64,000 nucleotides of DNA, taken from NCBI GenBank assembly GCA_033851845.1, contig JAWWOH010000104.1:38019-102018 (forward strand), written 5' to 3'. A program made the position numbers and the translations under genes. Numbering within the stretch: position 1 is the first letter of the stretch; every line of letters starts with the position of its first letter. Origin of the DNA: RYN-124 sp033851845 (GTDB lineage: Bacteria; Actinomycetota; Actinomycetes; Mycobacteriales; SCTD01). Under the pieces are notes generated by a model. The model worked only from the letters and a program-made list of their open reading frames with translations. It made no database searches and had not been told where the DNA came from. Shown here one piece after another: positions 61,418 to 64,000 of this stretch.

Positions 61418-62598
61418 GTGCGCATCCAGACGTCGGGGTCGGGCTCGAACCGCACCCGAAGCCGGCCGTCGACAAGGGTCGCTCCGGCGACGACGCAGCG
61501 CTTGAGCGCGCTCGGCAGCGCCAGCACCCGCCGGTGTCCGGCAACGGTGACCACGAGCTCGTCGCCGGCGCGGGCGAGGTCGACGTCTGCGCGGCGCGCG
61601 AGCGGCAGCGCGATCGACAGGACGAAGCCGTCGGGCGTGCGCTCGAGCCCGAGCAGCTCCTCCGCGGCCGTCGCCTCCGCGCCGGGGTCTGCGTCGCCGT
61701 ACAGGCCCTCACCGAGCGCAGTCAGCGCGGCGAGGCCGACCGGCTCGGTGCCGCTGTACGCCGAGACGAGCACGGGCAACGGGGCGACATCCCGTCGTAC
61801 CGAAGCAAGCTGCTCCGCCTGCGCCGCGACCCATCCCGCCGTCCACGCATCGTCGGAGGCCGGGAAGACGCGGTTGGCGACCAGGCCGTCGACGGCGTAT
61901 CCGTAGAGCGCAAGCGACGTCAGCGTCCGTCGCGCCTCGGCGACCACGACGGCCTCGGGCGTCAGCACCAGCCGCACCGACGTCGTCGGGGCGGTCAGCA
62001 CCGCGCGCACCTCGGTCAGCTCCCGATGCAGCCGCTCCACCGCGTCGAAGACACCGTCCGCCGGAACAGCCGGCCCCGCGACGCGGGAGAGCAGCGGGCG
62101 CATCGCGCGAAGGGCCCGCCGTTGCGCCGGGAAGACCTTCTCGACGTACCAGTTGAGGGCCTCGGGCAACGCGAGCAGCCGCAGCGTCTCGCCGGTCGGG
62201 GCGCAGTCGACGACGACGAGATCCCACAACCCCGACTCGACCTGCTTGCGCAGCGCGAGCAGGGCGAGCACCTCCTCGGCGCCGGGCAGGACCGTCAGCT
62301 CCTCGGCCTGGAGCGCGTCGACGCCGGCCCGCTCGAGAACGACCAGCAGATAGCTCTGCACCTCGCGCCAGCTGCGCTCGAAGGCGCCCTGCGCGTCGAC
62401 CTGCATCGCGTAGAGACCCGTGTCGACCTCTGTCGGCGTCGAGCCGAGTGGCACGCCGAGCGCGTCGGCGAGCGAGTGCGCCGGGTCGGTCGACAGCACC
62501 AGCGTCTTGCGTCCGCGCGAAGCCGCCAGGGCGGCTGTCGCGGCAGAGGCCGTCGTCTTGCCGACGCCACCCTTGCCGGTGAACAGCAGGACGCGCAA
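61414..62598 (-). CDS. ArsA/GET3-family ATPase
   Basis: A 394-residue P-loop ATPase: FTGKGGVGKTT at residues 6-16 with the signature Lys, VLSTDPAHSLADALGVPLG switch I, VVDCAPTGETLRLLALPE switch II, and a C-terminal ArsA HSP20-like domain (about 310-390). It has a single ATPase half, like GET3 and Rv2184c, with no arsenic genes around, so membrane-protein targeting is more likely than arsenite export. TTG start after GGAG. Confidence 0.9.
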   Translation of the reverse strand: MRVLLFTGKGGVGKTTASAATAALAASRGRKTLVLSTDPAHSLADALGVPLGSTPTEVDTGLYAMQVDAQGAFERSWREVQSYLLVVLERAGVDALQAEELTVLPGAEEVLALLALRKQVESGLWDLVVVDCAPTGETLRLLALPEALNWYVEKVFPAQRRALRAMRPLLSRVAGPAVPADGVFDAVERLHRELTEVRAVLTAPTTSVRLVLTPEAVVVAEARRTLTSLALYGYAVDGLVANRVFPASDDAWTAGWVAAQAEQLASVRRDVAPLPVLVSAYSGTEPVGLAALTALGEGLYGDADPGAEATAAEELLGLERTPDGFVLSIALPLARRADVDLARAGDELVVTVAGHRRVLALPSALKRCVVAGATLVDGRLRVRFEPDPDVWMRT

Positions 62599-62640
62599 GA
62601 CGGACTCCAGAGGTGGGAAGAGGAAGACGCTACCGGGGTC

Positions 62641-63075
62641 TCAGAGCGACTCCACGCGCTTCTTGAGCTCCTTCAGAGCGGTGTCCATGATCATCTTCTC
62701 GGCCTTGCGCTTGAACATGCCCAGCATCGGCATCGCGATGTCGACCGCGAGCTTGTAGGTCACCTCGGTCGAGCCGCCCTTGTCGGCCAACGTGTACGAC
62801 CCGACCTGCGACTTCTGCACGGTGCTCTTGCCGACCAGGTGCCAGTCGACGCCGTCCGGACGCCAGTCGTAGGCCAGCGTGTACTCGTCCTTGAGCACGC
62901 CGGCGTCCATGACGAACTTCGCCGACTTCGGCTTGCCGCCGGCGCCCTCCTCGACGACTTCGGCGCTCTTGATCTGCCCCGTCCACGTGGGATAGCTCGG
63001 GATGTCGGCGATGACGCCGAGGACCTTCTCGGCCGGTGCGGAGATGGTGATGCTGGAGCTGGCCTGATCCGCCAC
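62641..63075 (-). CDS. SRPBCC-family protein
   Basis: A 144-residue START-like protein: SSSITISAPAEKVLGVIADI, then SYPTWTGQIKSAEVVE, and a C-terminal amphipathic helix MFKRKAEKMIMDTALKELKK. Homologues such as Rv2185c sit beside the ArsA-like ATPase in mycobacteria too, so the pairing is conserved. GTG start 5 nt after GGAGG. Probably binds a lipid; function unknown. Confidence 0.87.
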   Translation of the reverse strand: MADQASSSITISAPAEKVLGVIADIPSYPTWTGQIKSAEVVEEGAGGKPKSAKFVMDAGVLKDEYTLAYDWRPDGVDWHLVGKSTVQKSQVGSYTLADKGGSTEVTYKLAVDIAMPMLGMFKRKAEKMIMDTALKELKKRVESL

Positions 63076-63104
63076 GCGGTCCTCCTGGTCTGAGGCGTTC
63101 GAGG

Positions 63105-63872
63105 CTAGTACTCGACGGCGTACGGCGTCCCGGTGCCCCTGAAGTGCCCGACGTTGACGCACTCCGTCTTCCCGATGCGAGTTCGCCGCTGCAGGGGGTT
63201 GTGCACGTGCCCGAAGAGCACCAGCTCGGGCTGCGTGTCCCGGATCGCGTCGAGGGTCGCGCCGCTCCCCCGCTCCATCCGGCGCGCCGTCACGTCGTAC
63301 AGCAGCTCCGGCACGTCGGGGGGGATGTGACAGGCGAGGACGTCGACGGCGCCGATCGCTGTCACCTTCTCGGCGTACGTCTCGTCGTCGAGCTCGTACG
63401 GCGTGCGCATCGGCGTCCTGAGACCGCCGCCGACGAAGCCCCATGTCTTGCCGCCGATGACGGCGGTCTGGCCGTCGAGCACCGTCGAGCCCGGCTTGAG
63501 GTACTCCGGCCACAGGTGCGGCACGTCGACGTTGCCGTAGGTGAGGTACGTCGGATCCGGGAGTACGGCGAACAGCTCGGCGTACTGCGAGCGGATCTCG
63601 CGTTCCATGACGGCGCGCGGGTCCTCGCCGAGCGACTGCCACAACCCGCGGGACCACTCGCGGGCCTCGTCGAACTGCTTCGCGGTCCGCAACGACACCA
63701 AGCGCTCCGCCGCGTCCGCGCCGAACAGCTTGCCGAAGATGCCGCCGCCCGCATCGTCGTAGTCGATGAAGAGCACGAAGTCGCCGAGGCACACGAGCAC
63801 GTCGGCGCCGTCGCCCGCATGAGCCAAGTCGTCCACGCTGCCGTGGACGTCGCTCACGACATGGACCCGCAC
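63105..63872 (-). CDS. calcineurin-like metallophosphoesterase
   Basis: A 255-residue phosphoesterase with the dimetal site SDVHGS, VCLGDFVLF, YGNVDVPHL, ACHIPPD and GHVHNPLQRR. Members act on phosphoesters or cyclic nucleotides; substrate open. GTG start; first gene after the partial membrane-protein gene on this strand. Confidence 0.88.
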   Translation of the reverse strand: MRVHVVSDVHGSVDDLAHAGDGADVLVCLGDFVLFIDYDDAGGGIFGKLFGADAAERLVSLRTAKQFDEAREWSRGLWQSLGEDPRAVMEREIRSQYAELFAVLPDPTYLTYGNVDVPHLWPEYLKPGSTVLDGQTAVIGGKTWGFVGGGLRTPMRTPYELDDETYAEKVTAIGAVDVLACHIPPDVPELLYDVTARRMERGSGATLDAIRDTQPELVLFGHVHNPLQRRTRIGKTECVNVGHFRGTGTPYAVEY

Positions 63873-63894
63873 ACCGCGAGCCTACGGAAGCACC

Positions 63895-64000
63895 TCAGCG
63901 GAAGATGAGGCCGAGCAGCACGGTGAGCACGAGGACGACGAAGACCGCCCCGAAGGCGACAGCGAAGCGCTGACCGCGGCTGAGCTTCGTGATGTCCCCG
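63895..64000 (-). CDS. C-terminal end of a small membrane protein (5' part beyond window)
   Basis: The frame ending at 63895 reads ITKLSRGQRFAVAFGAVFVV and then LVLTVLLGLIFR before the stop, a single TM helix with a very short tail. No start is visible before the window edge. It runs in the same direction as the phosphoesterase, 22 nt upstream of it. Family not recognised. Confidence 0.6.
   Translation of the reverse strand, partial: GDITKLSRGQRFAVAFGAVFVVLVLTVLLGLIFR

Noticed and set aside
61414..62598. Arsenic resistance operon
   Set aside because: The ArsA-like protein has a single ATPase half and no arsB, arsC or arsR gene is nearby; neighbours match the Rv2184c/Rv2185c pair instead.

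Overview
This window is a contiguous 64 kb stretch of the chromosome of a high-GC actinomycete. The evidence is G/C at nearly every third codon position, frequent GTG/TTG starts, dense 4-nt ATGA/GTGA gene overlaps, many apparently leaderless genes preceded by TANNNT -10 boxes, and gene order that matches both Streptomyces (sulfate assimilation cluster) and Mycobacterium tuberculosis (metF, idsA, mannosyltransferase, Rv2175c-like, PknL-like kinase, aroG, Rv2179c-like RNase, plsC, ArsA-like ATPase, SRPBCC). I cannot name the genus. No rRNA, tRNA, CRISPR, phage or transposase gene was seen; this is core chromosome rather than an accessory island.

Region 1 (1-12.6 kb) is a sulfur assimilation locus. 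On the minus strand runs cysC-cysD-cysN, then a Cys/Trp-rich mini-ORF, a sulfonate/taurine-type ABC importer, a siroheme synthase and an iron-sulfur sirohydrochlorin chelatase cut by the window start. Divergently on the plus strand lie ferredoxin-sulfite reductase, a zinc-ribbon mini-protein and an acetyltransferase, with cysH convergent. Between the divergent transcription units are two head-to-head leader peptides of the HVDLQR..SA.C type; the sulfite reductase leader ends in a sequence that can pair with the reductase ribosome-binding site. Together this looks like a cysteine-sensing regulon that activates sulfate, reduces it and makes the siroheme needed for the reductase.

Region 2 (12.6-24.7 kb) carries a SIMPL protein, metF, a polyprenyl diphosphate synthase, an EAL phosphodiesterase, a SEC-C methionine aminopeptidase, a penicillin-acylase-like enzyme and a BNR-repeat protein that both end in sortase-like signals, an MptB-type mannosyltransferase, thiE, thiS, a Rv2175c-like DNA-binding protein and a small membrane protein. 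Region 3 (24.7-32.6 kb) is an eight-gene, almost entirely overlapping minus-strand unit headed by a TPP riboswitch: thiG, thiH, an ABC-2 type ATPase and permease, a small membrane protein, an FAD reductase and two Gfo/Idh/MocA oxidoreductases, one of them fused to a ThuA-like domain.

Region 4 (32.8-50.7 kb) holds cell-wall, signalling and central-metabolism genes: LysM transglycosylase, PASTA kinase, endonuclease IV, a DMT exporter, a second BNR protein, two unrelated DAHP synthases, threonine aldolase, a sigma/anti-sigma membrane fusion, an HD-GYP protein, a phosphofructokinase with PPi-type active site, RlpA, an RNase, DUF1028 and glycerol kinase. Region 5 (50.7-64 kb) has a methyltransferase, two SRPBCC proteins, a MacS/MacR-like two-component system, an acyltransferase, an esterase, a TIGR00300 enzyme, carbamate kinase, ROK glucokinase, an ArsA-like ATPase and a phosphoesterase.

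The least expected items are the paired cysteine leader peptides, the Cys-rich ORF coupled to cysN, the one-polypeptide sigma/anti-sigma receptor, the riboswitch-headed long operon, and four intergenic inverted repeats that share a two-tier stem layout but not a sequence.
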